A stretch of 64,000 bases of DNA from Paracoccus sp. MC1862 (GCF_016617715.1 NZ_CP067225.1:1240001-1304000), one strand, 5' to 3'. Counted from the first letter of the stretch, positions 25,857 through 36,480 are shown. Notes: generated from the letters alone by a model not told the origin. Program-made: numbers and translations.

Positions 25857-27590
25857 ATGCTTCTCACGCTTCTGAAGGTCACGTTCTTCTTCGCCGTCGT
25901 GCTGGCGGCGGCGCTGGGGGCGATGTACCTGGCCGAACACGGCGCGCCCTTGCTGATCCAGTTCAACGGGGTCGAATACACGCTGGGACCCGTGCAGGCG
26001 GCGATCGCGGCGGTGCTGCTGCTGTTCTTCGCTTGGCTGGTCGTCCAGATCCTGCGGCTGGTCTGGGCCTTCCTGCACTTCCTGATGGGCGACCGCACCG
26101 CCATCGACCGCTATTTCGACCGCGCGCGCGAGCGCAAGGGCTACAAGGCGCTGGCCGAGGGGATGCTGGCCGTGGCCTCGGGCGAGGGCCGTGCCGCACA
26201 GGATCATGCGGTCCGCGCCGCGAAATACCTCGACCAGCCGCATCTGACGAACCTGCTGGCCGCGCAGGCGGCCGAAACCGCCGGCGACGCCGCGCAGGCC
26301 GAATCTGTCTATCGCACCATGCTTGCCGACAACCGCACCCGCTTTGTCGGCGTCCGCGGGCTGATGCAGCAGCGGCTGGCCATGGGCGACACGGCGACCG
26401 CGCTGCGGCTTGCGGAAAAGGCTTATGCGATCAAGCCCGGCCATGCGGATGTGCAGGACACCCTGCTGGGCCTGCAGACGCGCGAGCATGACTGGAAGGG
26501 CGCGCGGGCCACGCTGAAGGACAAGCGGCGTCAGGGCGCGCTGCCCAAGGACGTGGCGCTCCGCCGCGACGCGGTGCTGGCGCTGCAGGAAGCCTCCGAG
26601 GTGCTGGCGCATGGCAATTCCATCAGCGCCCGCGAGGCCGCGATCAGCGCCAACCGCGCCTCACCCGACCTGGTGCCGGCCGCCGTGCTGGCCGCGCGCA
26701 GCTACCTCGCGCAGAAGGACACCCGCAACGCCAGCCGCCTGCTGCAGAAGGCCTGGGGCGCGCAGCCGCATCCCGCGCTGGCCGCCGCCTATGCCGAGAT
26801 CGTCCCCGACGAGACGCCCGCCCAGCGGATGCGGCGGTTCGAGGACCTGATCCGCCAGAACCCCGACCACCAGGAATCGCGCCTTCTGCAAGCGGAGCTG
26901 GCGCTGGCGGCCGAGGACTTCCCTGCCGCCCGCCGCGCTTTGGGCGATCTGGCGGAAACCCATCCGACCGTCCGTTCCATCGCCATCATGGCGGCGGTGG
27001 AACGCGGCTCGGGCGCGGATGACAGCGTGGTGCGCGGCTGGCTTGCGCGTGCGATGAACGCCAGCCGCGGGCCGCAGTGGGTCTGCGACAACTGCCACAA
27101 CATCATGGCCGAATGGTCGCCGGTCTGCGACAGTTGCCACGGCTTCGACACCCTGACCTGGCGCGAGCCGCCGGTCGCGGCGCAGATGGTCACGGCTGGC
27201 AACGGCGTCGAGATGCTGCCGCTGATCGTCGGCCGCCTCCGCCACGCGCCCGAGCCGGGTGAGGCCGCCGAGGTCACGTCACTGCCGGCACCCCGCCCGG
27301 TCCCGCGCCCCGTGGCCCCCGGCATGGTGGAACGGGATTCGGACTACGCCCCCTCGGTCACCGTGACGCATCGCCAGGCACCGCCTGCCTCTGATCCGGC
27401 CCCCGTGGCACCCCAGCCGCCTGTCGCAGCCCCGACCATGCCCGAGCCTTCCGTCGCCGAACCGGCCGCGCAGCCCGAGCCGGAACCGCCCACGACGGTC
27501 ACGGTCGAGGTGATGGACGCCCCCTCGGGCGAGCCGCCGGTGCGCCCGGACGTCGAGCCCTTGCCGGAAGGTCAGCGGGAATCGCGCTGA
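25857..27590 (+). CDS. hemY: HemY-type membrane TPR protein
   Basis: HemY-family protein, 577 residues, encoded with heme genes; its precise role is unsettled. Two N-terminal transmembrane helices (residues about 4-24 and 40-62) bracket the HemY_N motif. TPR-like helices cover residues about 95-395. A zinc ribbon follows (CDNCHNI and CDSCHGFDTLTW), reminiscent of the rubredoxin-like end of LapB. The last 115 residues are proline- and valine-rich and probably disordered. The ATG starts directly with the first helix, 11 bases after the Mic60-like stop, so the genes are cotranscribed. Confidence 0.92.
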   Translation: MLLTLLKVTFFFAVVLAAALGAMYLAEHGAPLLIQFNGVEYTLGPVQAAIAAVLLLFFAWLVVQILRLVWAFLHFLMGDRTAIDRYFDRARERKGYKALAEGMLAVASGEGRAAQDHAVRAAKYLDQPHLTNLLAAQAAETAGDAAQAESVYRTMLADNRTRFVGVRGLMQQRLAMGDTATALRLAEKAYAIKPGHADVQDTLLGLQTREHDWKGARATLKDKRRQGALPKDVALRRDAVLALQEASEVLAHGNSISAREAAISANRASPDLVPAAVLAARSYLAQKDTRNASRLLQKAWGAQPHPALAAAYAEIVPDETPAQRMRRFEDLIRQNPDHQESRLLQAELALAAEDFPAARRALGDLAETHPTVRSIAIMAAVERGSGADDSVVRGWLARAMNASRGPQWVCDNCHNIMAEWSPVCDSCHGFDTLTWREPPVAAQMVTAGNGVEMLPLIVGRLRHAPEPGEAAEVTSLPAPRPVPRPVAPGMVERDSDYAPSVTVTHRQAPPASDPAPVAPQPPVAAPTMPEPSVAEPAAQPEPEPPTTVTVEVMDAPSGEPPVRPDVEPLPEGQRESR

Positions 27591-27634
27591 ACCCCCTTTT
27601 CCTGCCCGAGGATAGGTGGTAGTCCGCGCCCCAC

Positions 27635-27710
27635 GCCGCAGTAGCTCAGCTGGTAGAGCACGTCATTCGTAATGATGGGGTCGGGGGTTCGAGTCCCTTC
27701 TGCGGCACCA
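27635..27710 (+). tRNA. tRNA-Thr (anticodon CGT)
   Basis: A complete 76-base cloverleaf including the encoded ACCA end. The acceptor stem is GCCGCAG/CTGCGGC. The D arm is GCTC-AGCTGGTA-GAGC. The anticodon stem is CGTCA/TGATG with one wobble pair and the loop TTCGTAA, giving anticodon CGT, which reads ACG (threonine). The T arm has GGGGG-TTCGAGT-CCCTT with two G-T pairs. It follows hemY by 44 bases and is followed by a strong terminator hairpin. Confidence 0.97.
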
Positions 27711-27722
27711 GTTTCAGACTGA

Positions 27723-27760
27723 AAAGCGCCGGTTCGTCCAGATGGATGGACCGGCGCTTT
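27723..27760 (+). terminator. Rho-independent-type terminator after tRNA-Thr
   Basis: A 10-11 bp perfect stem, AAAGCGCCGG(T) paired with (A)CCGGCGCTTT, encloses a loop of about 16-18 bases. The 3' arm ends in TTT followed by C, so the T-run is short. Its position twelve bases after the tRNA suits termination of the hemD-hemY-tRNA transcript. Confidence 0.8.
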
Positions 27761-28087
27761 CGCATCTCCACGCAGCCGGGATGCGGCGTCTTGGCCGCGG
27801 GAACTCTCAGGCGGCCGGAAGCCAGCGGGGCCGCCCGCAGGCGGGCATCCTTACCCGGCCGGGATGAACGGGAAACAGCTCGCCCGGGGTGTCCGGGCAG
27901 TTCTCGCCACAGGAATCCTCATGCTTGTCCGTAGGGGCGCAAGCTGTTCAGCCCGCCGAACCCTGTGCGAACCCGTTGACGGTCCCGAGCAGACATTCCT
28001 AAGCTTCGGACAAACCACCTTTCAGGCGGATTCTCGGCGGGCAAGGACTGCCCGATGGGAATCCTCGCAGATTACCGGAGAATAAAT
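27761..28087. other. Gap with no supported gene
   Basis: This stretch separates the tRNA-Thr terminator from the methyltransferase gene. It contains short GC hairpins near 27811-27845 (GGCGGCC/GGCCGCC and GCCCGC/GCGGGC). A 73-codon open frame at 27864-28085 has no recognisable features and no good ribosome site. I found no copy of the tRNA 3' end that would mark an integration site. The region upstream of 28055 probably contains the methyltransferase promoter, but I could not fix -35 and -10 boxes. Confidence 0.6.
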
Positions 28088-28798
28088 ATGTCCATGGCCC
28101 AGCGCATCGCGGATCTCGGTCCCTGGTTTCAGACGCTGGATTTCGGAAACGGCATCCTTTCGCCGGGACGATGGAATCCCCGGCAGCAGGCCGCAGAGAT
28201 CGCCGGGTGGATACCCGGCGGCATCGCAGGCAAGTCGTTGCTGGATGTGGGGTCGAATGCCGGTGGAATCGGCATCGGACTGGCCGAGCTTGGCGCATCC
28301 GGCGTCACCCTGTTGGAGAAAGGCGAACGCTACCACCGGCAGGCCGAGCTGTATCTGGAATCCCGCAGCCTCCTGCCGGTTCAGGCGGTCAACGGCAGCG
28401 CCTTTGACGTGCACAGGATGGACCGCAGGGACGTGACCCTGTGGCTGGGACTGGTCTATCACTTCCGGCATCCGCAACTGTTCCTTGATTATGCCGCGGG
28501 CTGCGGGGGCGCGCTTCATGTCGTCTCGACCCAAGCCACCGATCTTCCGGACCTCACCATGACCAACCGAAAGCGGAAATACGCGGAAAACCCCAGCCCC
28601 CTTCTGGGATGGGAACCGACGCGGGAGCTTTTCCTGAAGATGCTGGCGCTGGCGGGGTATGACATCATCTCGTGCCATCAGCGTTCGGGCGTCGAGTGGA
28701 CCAACAACCTTTATGTCGTCTGCAAGCCTCCGGCCCGGCCGGTCTGTGACCTCGAGGCCGCGTCGCGCATCCTGGGCGGGCCGGGCATCTGGTCGTGA
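28088..28798 (+). CDS. SAM-dependent methyltransferase, CmoB/DUF1698-like
   Basis: A 236-residue class I methyltransferase of unknown substrate. The N-terminal WFQTLDFGNGILSPGRWNPRQQ matches the segment preceding the Rossmann core in CmoB/DUF1698-like proteins. Motif I is SLLDVGSNAGGIGIGLAELGAS near residue 60, with the acidic end of the second strand at TLLEKGERY. VTLWLGLVYHFRHPQLFLDYA resembles motif IV and V of that group. A LGWEPTRELFLKMLALAGYDII stretch follows. The start at 28088 has GGAG eight bases upstream; 28055 is an alternative adding 11 residues. It stands alone, with no neighbour suggesting a pathway. Confidence 0.82.
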   Translation: MSMAQRIADLGPWFQTLDFGNGILSPGRWNPRQQAAEIAGWIPGGIAGKSLLDVGSNAGGIGIGLAELGASGVTLLEKGERYHRQAELYLESRSLLPVQAVNGSAFDVHRMDRRDVTLWLGLVYHFRHPQLFLDYAAGCGGALHVVSTQATDLPDLTMTNRKRKYAENPSPLLGWEPTRELFLKMLALAGYDIISCHQRSGVEWTNNLYVVCKPPARPVCDLEAASRILGGPGIWS

Positions 28799-28876
28799 TT
28801 GCCTTTGCCGGTATGAAGCGCCTTCCCGAGCTGCTTGCCCCGTGATCTTCCCGGAAGCGACGCGGCTTGCCGGATT

Positions 28877-29380
28877 TCAGCCCGGCGCGGCATAGACGGC
28901 GGTCCAGAACACCGTCCGTCCGTCCGAACCGACCGCGCGGCCGATGCCGAAATCACGCACCTGCGGCAGCATGACGTTGCCCAGATGACCCGACGAGGCG
29001 TTCCAACTGGCAAGAACCGTTGCAAGGTCGAAGGGACCGGCGGCGATGTTCTCGGCCGTGATCCTTGGACGGTAGCCCGCGCCCTTCACCCGCTGGGACG
29101 GGCCGGAGGAGCGGCTGCCCCCATGCGCCATCACCCCGCGCCGGGCCATGTCGCAGGCGTGCTGCGCGGCGGCGCGGGCGAGCTTGTCGTTCGGGCGCAG
29201 CGCCGGAAGCCGGCCCGCGGCGCGTTGCCGGCTGGTGGCCTCGGCCGCCGCGGCATTCTCGCCGGGGCTGGTGGCAACGCATTGCGCCTGTCCGGGGGCC
29301 GCGGCCCGGATCTGGACGGGATCGGCCCATGCAACTACAGGAAGCAGAGCAACAGCCAGCGTCACGATTGTTTTCTTCAT
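28877..29380 (-). CDS. Secreted CAP-domain protein
   Basis: A 167-residue exported protein of the CAP/SCP superfamily (cysteine-rich secretory, Antigen 5, PR-1 fold), function unknown. MKKTIVTLAVALLPVVAWA is a clear signal peptide with AWA-D as cleavage site. The domain has ALRPNDKLARAAAQHACDMARRGVMAHGG, the CAP helix and the first histidine, then ITAENIAAG with the conserved glutamate, and SSGHLGNVMLPQVRDFGIG with the second histidine. Two free-standing cysteines are present. GGAGG precedes the ATG. It is transcribed divergently from the acyl-CoA synthetase gene. Confidence 0.88.
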   Translation of the reverse strand: MKKTIVTLAVALLPVVAWADPVQIRAAAPGQAQCVATSPGENAAAAEATSRQRAAGRLPALRPNDKLARAAAQHACDMARRGVMAHGGSRSSGPSQRVKGAGYRPRITAENIAAGPFDLATVLASWNASSGHLGNVMLPQVRDFGIGRAVGSDGRTVFWTAVYAAPG

Positions 29381-29449
29381 GGTTAACCTCCGGTTAACTA
29401 GAATTCGTGCTCTTGGATTCCGCAGCCACAAAGACATGCTTGCATAGAT

Positions 29450-29470
29450 TGTGCAACTTCAGATTGCACA
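29450..29470. promoter_or_regulatory. Operator-like inverted repeat
   Basis: TGTGCAA (29450-29456) and TTGCACA (29464-29470) form exact 7-bp arms around a 7-base spacer. The site sits in the AT-richer gap between the divergent CAP-domain and acyl-CoA synthetase genes, 120 bases before the latter. This form suits a dimeric repressor, but I cannot name it. Confidence 0.45.
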
Positions 29471-29589
29471 GTATCTAAACAAAGGCCCGATGACGCGGCG
29501 TTCCCGCGCCTTCCCGCCGCTGAAAACTTGCCGCCTCGGCAGGTTTCGGCCCATGTTCGGTGTGCGAAACTGCGGAAGGGGGAGAGCCG

Positions 29590-31470
29590 ATGTCGCGCTT
29601 TGTCAGCATTGCCGACCGGGACCGGATCGAGGCCGAGATGCCCTATGCGGACCGGCCGCTGCCGAAGACGATCTACGGCTTCCTGTCAGGGACGCGCGAA
29701 CGCCACCCGTTGCGCCCGGCGCTGGCCTTCCAGCTTTTCTCGGACCCGCGCAGCCGGGCCTGCACCCTGAACTGGACCGAGTTCCACGACCGGGTGACCG
29801 AGGCGGCGAACCTGTTCCGCAGCCTCGGCGTGGGTCCCACCGATACCGTCGCCTACCTGCTGCCGAACTGCCTGGAAACGCCGGTGGTGCTGGTGGCGGG
29901 CGCGACGGCGGGGATCGTCAGCCCGATCAATCCGCTGCTGGAACCGGCGCAGATCGCCAGCATCCTGCGCGAAACGAACGCCAGGGTGCTGGTCACGCTG
30001 AAGTCGATGCCCCGGTCGGACGTCGCCCAGAAGGCGGCGGCGGCGCTGGAACTGGCGCCGAATGTGGAAACCGTGCTGCAGGTCGATCTGGCCGACTACC
30101 TTTCCGGCCTCAAGCGGTTCCTCGTCCGCTTCCTGCGTCCGCGCGTTGTCGTCAGGCACAAGGCGCGGGTGCTGGATTTCGAGGCCTGCGCCTCGGCCCA
30201 GCCGCACGACCGGCTGATGTTCGAGGATGTGCAGGCCGACCGCATCGCCGCCTATTTCCACACCGGCGGCACCACCGGGATGCCCAAGATCGCCCAGCAC
30301 AAGTATTCGGGGATGATCTACAACGGTTTTCTCGGCGGCTCATTGCTGTTTGACGAAAAAGACGTGCTGATGTGCCCGCTGCCGCTGTTCCATGTCTTCG
30401 CGGCCTACCCGATCCTGATGTCCTGCATCCACTCGGGCGCGTCCATGGTGATGCCGACGCCTGCCGGCTATCGCGGCGACGGCGTGATGGACAATTTCTG
30501 GAAGCTGGTCGAACGCTGGCAGGCGACGTTCCTCATCACCGTGCCGACCGCCATCGCCGCGCTGATGCAGCGGCCGGTGAACGCCGACGTCTCCAGCCTG
30601 CGGACGGCGATTTCCGGCTCGGCCGCGCTGCCGGTCGAGCTTTACAACCGCTTCAAGCAGGCCACGGGGGTCGAGATCGCGGAAGGCTACGGGCTGACCG
30701 AGGCCACCTGCCTTGTCAGCTGCAACCCGGTGGACGGGCTGAAGAAGGTGGGCTCGGTCGGCCTTCCCCTGCCCTACACCCATGTCCGCATCCTGCGCCG
30801 CACGCCCGCAGGCTTCGAGGATTGCGGCGCCGACGAGGTGGGCGAGATCTGCGTGGCGAACCCCGGCGTCATCGAGGGCTCGACCTATACCGAGACGGAC
30901 AAGAACCGCGACCTTTTCGCGGAAGGCCGCTTCCTGCGGACGGGCGACCTCGGGCGGATCGACGCGGACGGCTACCTGTGGATCACGGGCCGGGCCAAGG
31001 ATCTGATCATCCGGGGCGGCCACAACATCGACCCGGCGGTGATCGAGGAAGGGATGCTGTCGCATCCCGACGTGGTCGGCGCCGCCGCCATCGGCCAGCC
31101 CGACGGCTTCGCGGGCGAACTGCCCTGCGTCTATGTCCAGCTTCGCGACGGCGCAACTGTCGGGGTCGATGCCCTGAGCGGGCATGCCAAGACGCATATC
31201 CACGAACGCGCGGCGATCCCCAAGCATGTCGAGATCCTGCCCGAGCTTCCGACCACGGCGGTGGGCAAGGTCTTCAAGCCCGCGCTGCGCAAGCTTGCCA
31301 TCACCCGCGTGCTGTCGGCGGCGCTGGAAGGGACGGGCGCCTCGGTCGCCGAGGTGGTCGAGGACCGCAGGAACGGCCTGACCGCCCGCATCGCGAAGGG
31401 TCCGAAGACCGACGAGGCCGCCGTGAAAAGCAAGCTGGGAGAGTTCACCGTGCCGTGGGACTGGGCATGA
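29590..31470 (+). CDS. Acyl-CoA synthetase (AMP-forming)
   Basis: Activates a carboxylic acid, probably a fatty acid, to its CoA ester via an acyl-adenylate; 626 residues. The AMP-binding loop is YFHTGGTTGMPKIAQH near residue 220. GYGLTEATCLVSCN is the second signature, and TGDLGRIDADGYLWITGRAKDLIIRGGHNIDP contains the hinge aspartate. The catalytic C-domain lysine lies near TTAVGKVFKPALRK. The start at MSRFVSIADRDRIEAEMPYADRPLP is chosen with GGGGGAGAG upstream. The 3' end overlaps the convergent xdhC gene by 26 bases. Chain-length preference cannot be judged. Confidence 0.93.
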   Translation: MSRFVSIADRDRIEAEMPYADRPLPKTIYGFLSGTRERHPLRPALAFQLFSDPRSRACTLNWTEFHDRVTEAANLFRSLGVGPTDTVAYLLPNCLETPVVLVAGATAGIVSPINPLLEPAQIASILRETNARVLVTLKSMPRSDVAQKAAAALELAPNVETVLQVDLADYLSGLKRFLVRFLRPRVVVRHKARVLDFEACASAQPHDRLMFEDVQADRIAAYFHTGGTTGMPKIAQHKYSGMIYNGFLGGSLLFDEKDVLMCPLPLFHVFAAYPILMSCIHSGASMVMPTPAGYRGDGVMDNFWKLVERWQATFLITVPTAIAALMQRPVNADVSSLRTAISGSAALPVELYNRFKQATGVEIAEGYGLTEATCLVSCNPVDGLKKVGSVGLPLPYTHVRILRRTPAGFEDCGADEVGEICVANPGVIEGSTYTETDKNRDLFAEGRFLRTGDLGRIDADGYLWITGRAKDLIIRGGHNIDPAVIEEGMLSHPDVVGAAAIGQPDGFAGELPCVYVQLRDGATVGVDALSGHAKTHIHERAAIPKHVEILPELPTTAVGKVFKPALRKLAITRVLSAALEGTGASVAEVVEDRRNGLTARIAKGPKTDEAAVKSKLGEFTVPWDWA

Positions 31471-32371
31471 GCGCCTGAGCGGTGCGGGCAGCGTCCTCGG
31501 CCACGATCTCGGCCAGCACCGACAGCGCCAGCACCTTGGGATCGCGGGCCGAGCGGATGACGCCGATGGGTCCGCGCAGGCGGGCCATGGCAACCTCGGA
31601 CACGCCAAGTTCCGCCAGCGCGGTGCGACGGGCGTTGTGCGCCCGCAGGCTGCCTTGGGCGCCGATGTAGAAGGCCGGACCGGACAGTGCCTCGGCGATG
31701 ATGGGCGGCTCGATCTCGTGGTCGTGAAAGAACAGGACCACGGCTGTCCATTGGTCGGTGGTCAGTGGCGAAAGCGGCCGGGCCTCGACGCCGCGGGCCT
31801 GTGCGGAGGCGCGGGTAGATTCGTCGGGCGAGAGCAGCCGCACCGGGTAGCCTGCGGCATGGGCGAGGGCGGCGAAACTCGCGGCCTCGACGCCGGTGCC
31901 GGCGACCTCGATCCGCAGGGGTGGGCGCAGTGGCAGGGCGATGCCAGGGGCCGCGTCGGCATCCGTCAGCGTGACCGTGGCGCGATCCGGCTCGATCAGC
32001 AGCCGCGAGGGTTGCCGCGCGGCGCGCAGGGCAAGCGCCTGCCGCACCGCCGAGACATCTGCCAGCGGCACCAGCGCGATGTCGATGCCGCCGCCGCAGG
32101 GCAGGCGCAGATCGACGAAGGGCGACCCTTCTCCATAGCGCAACCGGCGCGAGCGGCCGTCGGCGGCGGCCCTTTCGGCGTGGATGGCAAGATCGCCCTC
32201 GATGCAGCCCGAGGTGATCTGGCCGACACGGGTCCCGTCCGGCAGGAAGGCCATGACGGTGCCGGGGCGGCGGTAATGCGGCCCCTCGACGCCGGTCAGG
32301 ATGGCCAGCACCGCGCCGGGAACCAGCGCCTGAAGCGGATCGGCAAGCAGAAGGTCGGGCAGGTCGAACAT
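31445..32371 (-). CDS. XdhC/CoxI-family molybdenum cofactor insertion protein
   Basis: A 308-residue XdhC-family chaperone, which delivers molybdenum cofactor to xanthine-dehydrogenase-type enzymes. The N-terminal XdhC_CoxI domain has LAILTGVEGPHYRRPGTVMAFLPDGTRVGQITSGCIEGDLA, including the conserved GCIEGDL, and RLPCGGGIDIALVPL. The C-terminal Rossmann-like domain has FYIGAQGSLRAHNARRTALAELG and LRGPIGVIRSARDPKVLALSVLAEIVAE. It overlaps the acyl-CoA synthetase tail by 26 bases. No molybdenum hydroxylase structural genes lie in the window, so its client is encoded elsewhere. Confidence 0.9.
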   Translation of the reverse strand: MFDLPDLLLADPLQALVPGAVLAILTGVEGPHYRRPGTVMAFLPDGTRVGQITSGCIEGDLAIHAERAAADGRSRRLRYGEGSPFVDLRLPCGGGIDIALVPLADVSAVRQALALRAARQPSRLLIEPDRATVTLTDADAAPGIALPLRPPLRIEVAGTGVEAASFAALAHAAGYPVRLLSPDESTRASAQARGVEARPLSPLTTDQWTAVVLFFHDHEIEPPIIAEALSGPAFYIGAQGSLRAHNARRTALAELGVSEVAMARLRGPIGVIRSARDPKVLALSVLAEIVAEDAARTAQALMPSPTAR

Positions 32372-32432
32372 ATTGAACCGGGGCAGCGCAGACGACAGTC
32401 AGACCACGCCCCGCGCCGGAAGGCCAGCACCT

Positions 32433-33632
32433 TCAGGCCACCAGAAGCGCGCCGCCGATTGCGCCCGCAACGACCACGACCCAGGGCGGCGCCTTCCATG
32501 CCACCAGCGCGACGAAGCAGGCGAGCGCCAGCGCGAAATCGGCCCGGTTGCCGACGGCGCCGGTGAAGACCGGATCATAAAGGGCCACGCCGAGGATGCC
32601 GACCACGGCGGCATTCGCCCCCTGCATCGCCGATTGCGCCCATGACCGCCGCCGCAGCCGGTCCCAGAAGGGCAGCGCCGCGATCAGCAGCAGGAACCCT
32701 GGCAGGAACAGCGCCAGCAGCGCAATGACGGCGCCGGGAATGCCGTTCGGCCGGGGTTCCATCACCGCGCCCAGCCATGCGGCAAAGGTGAACAGCGGCC
32801 CCGGCACCGCCTGCGCGGCACCGTAGCCCGCAAGGAAGGCATCCTCGCTGACCCAGCCGGCCGCGACCGTTTCCGCCTGAAGCAGCGGCAGCACCACATG
32901 GCCGCCGCCGAAAACCAGCGATCCGGCGCGATAGAAGCTGTCAATCAGCGCGAAGCCCTGCCCCATGCCGGCAAGCAGCGGCAGCCCCACCAGAAGCAGG
33001 ACAAAGGCCGAGGCCGCCGCCACTCCGGCCCGGCGCGACACCGGAACGGTCGGCATCACGCCCTCGGCCGCGCGTCCGCGGCCGAGGGCAAGCCCGGCCA
33101 GCGCCCCCAGAAGGATCGCCGCGACCATCCCGACCGACCCCGGCGCGACGGCCAGCAGCACAACCGCCGCCACGGCGATGGCGGCGCGTTCCCGGTCCGG
33201 GCAAAGGCTGCGCGCCATCCCCCAGACCGCCTGGGCCACCACTGCCACGGCCACGATCTTCAGACCGTGCAGCAGGCCCGCCATCAGCGGCCCCTCGATC
33301 CGCCCGGCGGTCAGCGCCAGCGTCACCAGCAGGACCGCCGAGGGCAGCGTGAAGGCCAGAAAAGCGGCGATGGCCCCGCCCCAGCCGGCGCGCATCAGGC
33401 CCAGCGTGAAGCCCACCTGACTGGACGCGGGGCCGGGCAGGAACTGGCAGAGCGCCACGACATCGGCATAGGCTGCTTCGGTCAGCCATCTGCGGCGGAC
33501 CACCAGCTCGTCGCGGAAATAGCCCAGATGCGCGATCGGGCCGCCGAACGAGGTCAGCCCGAGCTTGAGAAAGGCCAGAAAGACCTCGGCCACGCTGCCC
33601 TGCACCCGTGTTGGCGCGTCCTGCGAAAGCAT
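32433..33632 (-). CDS. chrA: Chromate transporter ChrA family
   Basis: Integral membrane transporter of the CHR family, long-chain form with two homologous halves; 399 residues. Half one has FLKLGLTSFGGPIAHLGYFRDELVVRRRW and LCQFLPGPASSQVGF; half two has the matching SFYRAGSLVFGGGHVVLPLLQAE and GYGAAQAVPGPLFTFAAWLGA. Ten or more hydrophobic helices are evident. Chromate efflux is the known role for the family, but many members have no tested substrate. The start at 33632 fits the family; the longer frame to 33782 runs over the mocA promoter. It is divergent from the mocA-like gene. Confidence 0.92.
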   Translation of the reverse strand: MLSQDAPTRVQGSVAEVFLAFLKLGLTSFGGPIAHLGYFRDELVVRRRWLTEAAYADVVALCQFLPGPASSQVGFTLGLMRAGWGGAIAAFLAFTLPSAVLLVTLALTAGRIEGPLMAGLLHGLKIVAVAVVAQAVWGMARSLCPDRERAAIAVAAVVLLAVAPGSVGMVAAILLGALAGLALGRGRAAEGVMPTVPVSRRAGVAAASAFVLLLVGLPLLAGMGQGFALIDSFYRAGSLVFGGGHVVLPLLQAETVAAGWVSEDAFLAGYGAAQAVPGPLFTFAAWLGAVMEPRPNGIPGAVIALLALFLPGFLLLIAALPFWDRLRRRSWAQSAMQGANAAVVGILGVALYDPVFTGAVGNRADFALALACFVALVAWKAPPWVVVVAGAIGGALLVA

Positions 33633-33705
33633 TGCGGCTCCTTCCCTTGCGGATCGGGTCGCGGCCGGCTTCGCACATGCTATCCTTTGGGGCAACGCGG
33701 AGGGC

Positions 33706-34278
33706 ATGTCGATGACGGCACCAGAGGTTGCGGGCATCCTGCTGGCGGCCGGCCACGGCCGCCGCTTTGGCGCGGGCAACAAGCTGCTGGCCGACTGGCA
33801 TGGCGCCCCCGTGGTGGTTCATGCAGCCGATGCGCTGCGACGGATCGGCGCGGCGCAGTTGATCGCCGTCCTGCGCGACCGGCGGGTGGCGGCGCTGCTG
33901 CCGGGGTTCCGCATCGTCATGGCCGACAGTGCCGAAAGCATGTCCGACAGCCTGCGGCTCGGCCTCGCCGCCGCGTGCGCCGACAAGGCGCTGGTCGTCC
34001 TGGGCGACATGCCCGCGGTGCCATCTGCCCATCTCGCCGCGCTGATCCGTGCCTGCACCCCGGACCTTGCGGCGGCCAGCGCCTATGTCGCGCCCGACGG
34101 GCCTCGTGCCGGAGTTCCCGCCTGCCTGCCCCGCGCCATGTTCGCAGCCGCAGCGGAAATTCAGGGCGACCGGGGCGCACGCCACCTGCTGACGGGCGCG
34201 AGGCTGATCCCCCTGCCGCCCGGCGCCGCCCATGACATCGACCGCCCAGAGGATCTGGCTCGGCCGCACGGCCATTGA
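33706..34278 (+). CDS. MocA-like molybdenum cofactor cytidylyltransferase
   Basis: A 190-residue nucleotidyltransferase of the MobA/MocA type, making the cytidine dinucleotide form of molybdopterin used by xanthine-dehydrogenase-like enzymes. The N-terminal GILLAAGHGRRFGAGNKLLADW is the nucleotide-binding loop with the conserved lysine. VVLGDMPAVPSAHLAAL carries the metal-binding aspartate, and the terminal AAHDIDRPEDL is the second aspartate motif typical of MocA. GGAGGG precedes the ATG; a second in-frame ATG lies two codons on. An xdhC-family gene 1.3 kb away supports the assignment. The cobalamin riboswitch follows. Confidence 0.87.
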   Translation: MSMTAPEVAGILLAAGHGRRFGAGNKLLADWHGAPVVVHAADALRRIGAAQLIAVLRDRRVAALLPGFRIVMADSAESMSDSLRLGLAAACADKALVVLGDMPAVPSAHLAALIRACTPDLAAASAYVAPDGPRAGVPACLPRAMFAAAAEIQGDRGARHLLTGARLIPLPPGAAHDIDRPEDLARPHGH

Positions 34279-34301
34279 CGCCCGCCCGCCCGCGGGCGTA
34301 A

Positions 34302-34485
34302 GTGCCGCTCGTCCGAGTTCCGGCCCCGCCGGATTCAAAGGGAACACGGGACGGCCTTCGGGCCGAGGCCGTGGCTGCCCCCGCAACTGTGCGCGGAGAG
34401 CGGCGCCGAACTGCCACTGGGGACATCCCCCGGGAAGGCCGGCGTCTGCTGTGACCCGCAAGCCAGGAGACCTGCTCGGCGACAC
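34302..34485 (+). promoter_or_regulatory. Cobalamin riboswitch
   Basis: The gap before the TonB-dependent receptor carries cobalamin-riboswitch landmarks: AAGGGAACACGGGAC in the 5' half, the B12 box GCCACTGGGGA starting at 34413, CCCCCGGGAAGGCCGG, and the closing AGCCAGGAGACCTGC at 34460-34474. Their order and spacing fit the family, which switches off expression when adenosylcobalamin binds. It controls the receptor and probably the whole btu-type operon. The outer limits are estimates. Confidence 0.93.
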
Positions 34486-34621
34486 CCTTTCGATGGTGCG
34501 GGGTGCGCCAGCGAAGCGGCTTGTCCCGCAGCGGTGATTGCCACTGTCCGCGGGGTCGATCCGTCCCCCGGACCCACGCCAATCCTGCGGGCCCATGCGC
34601 CCGCGACCACGGGGACCGACC

Positions 34622-36480
<1,859 letters not shown>

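Noticed and set aside
27864..28085. A 73-codon frame downstream of tRNA-Thr
   Set aside because: No recognisable features, arginine-rich out-of-frame look, and no good ribosome site.
27635..28087. tRNA-Thr as an integration site of a genomic island
   Set aside because: I found no duplicated tRNA 3' end or integrase nearby.
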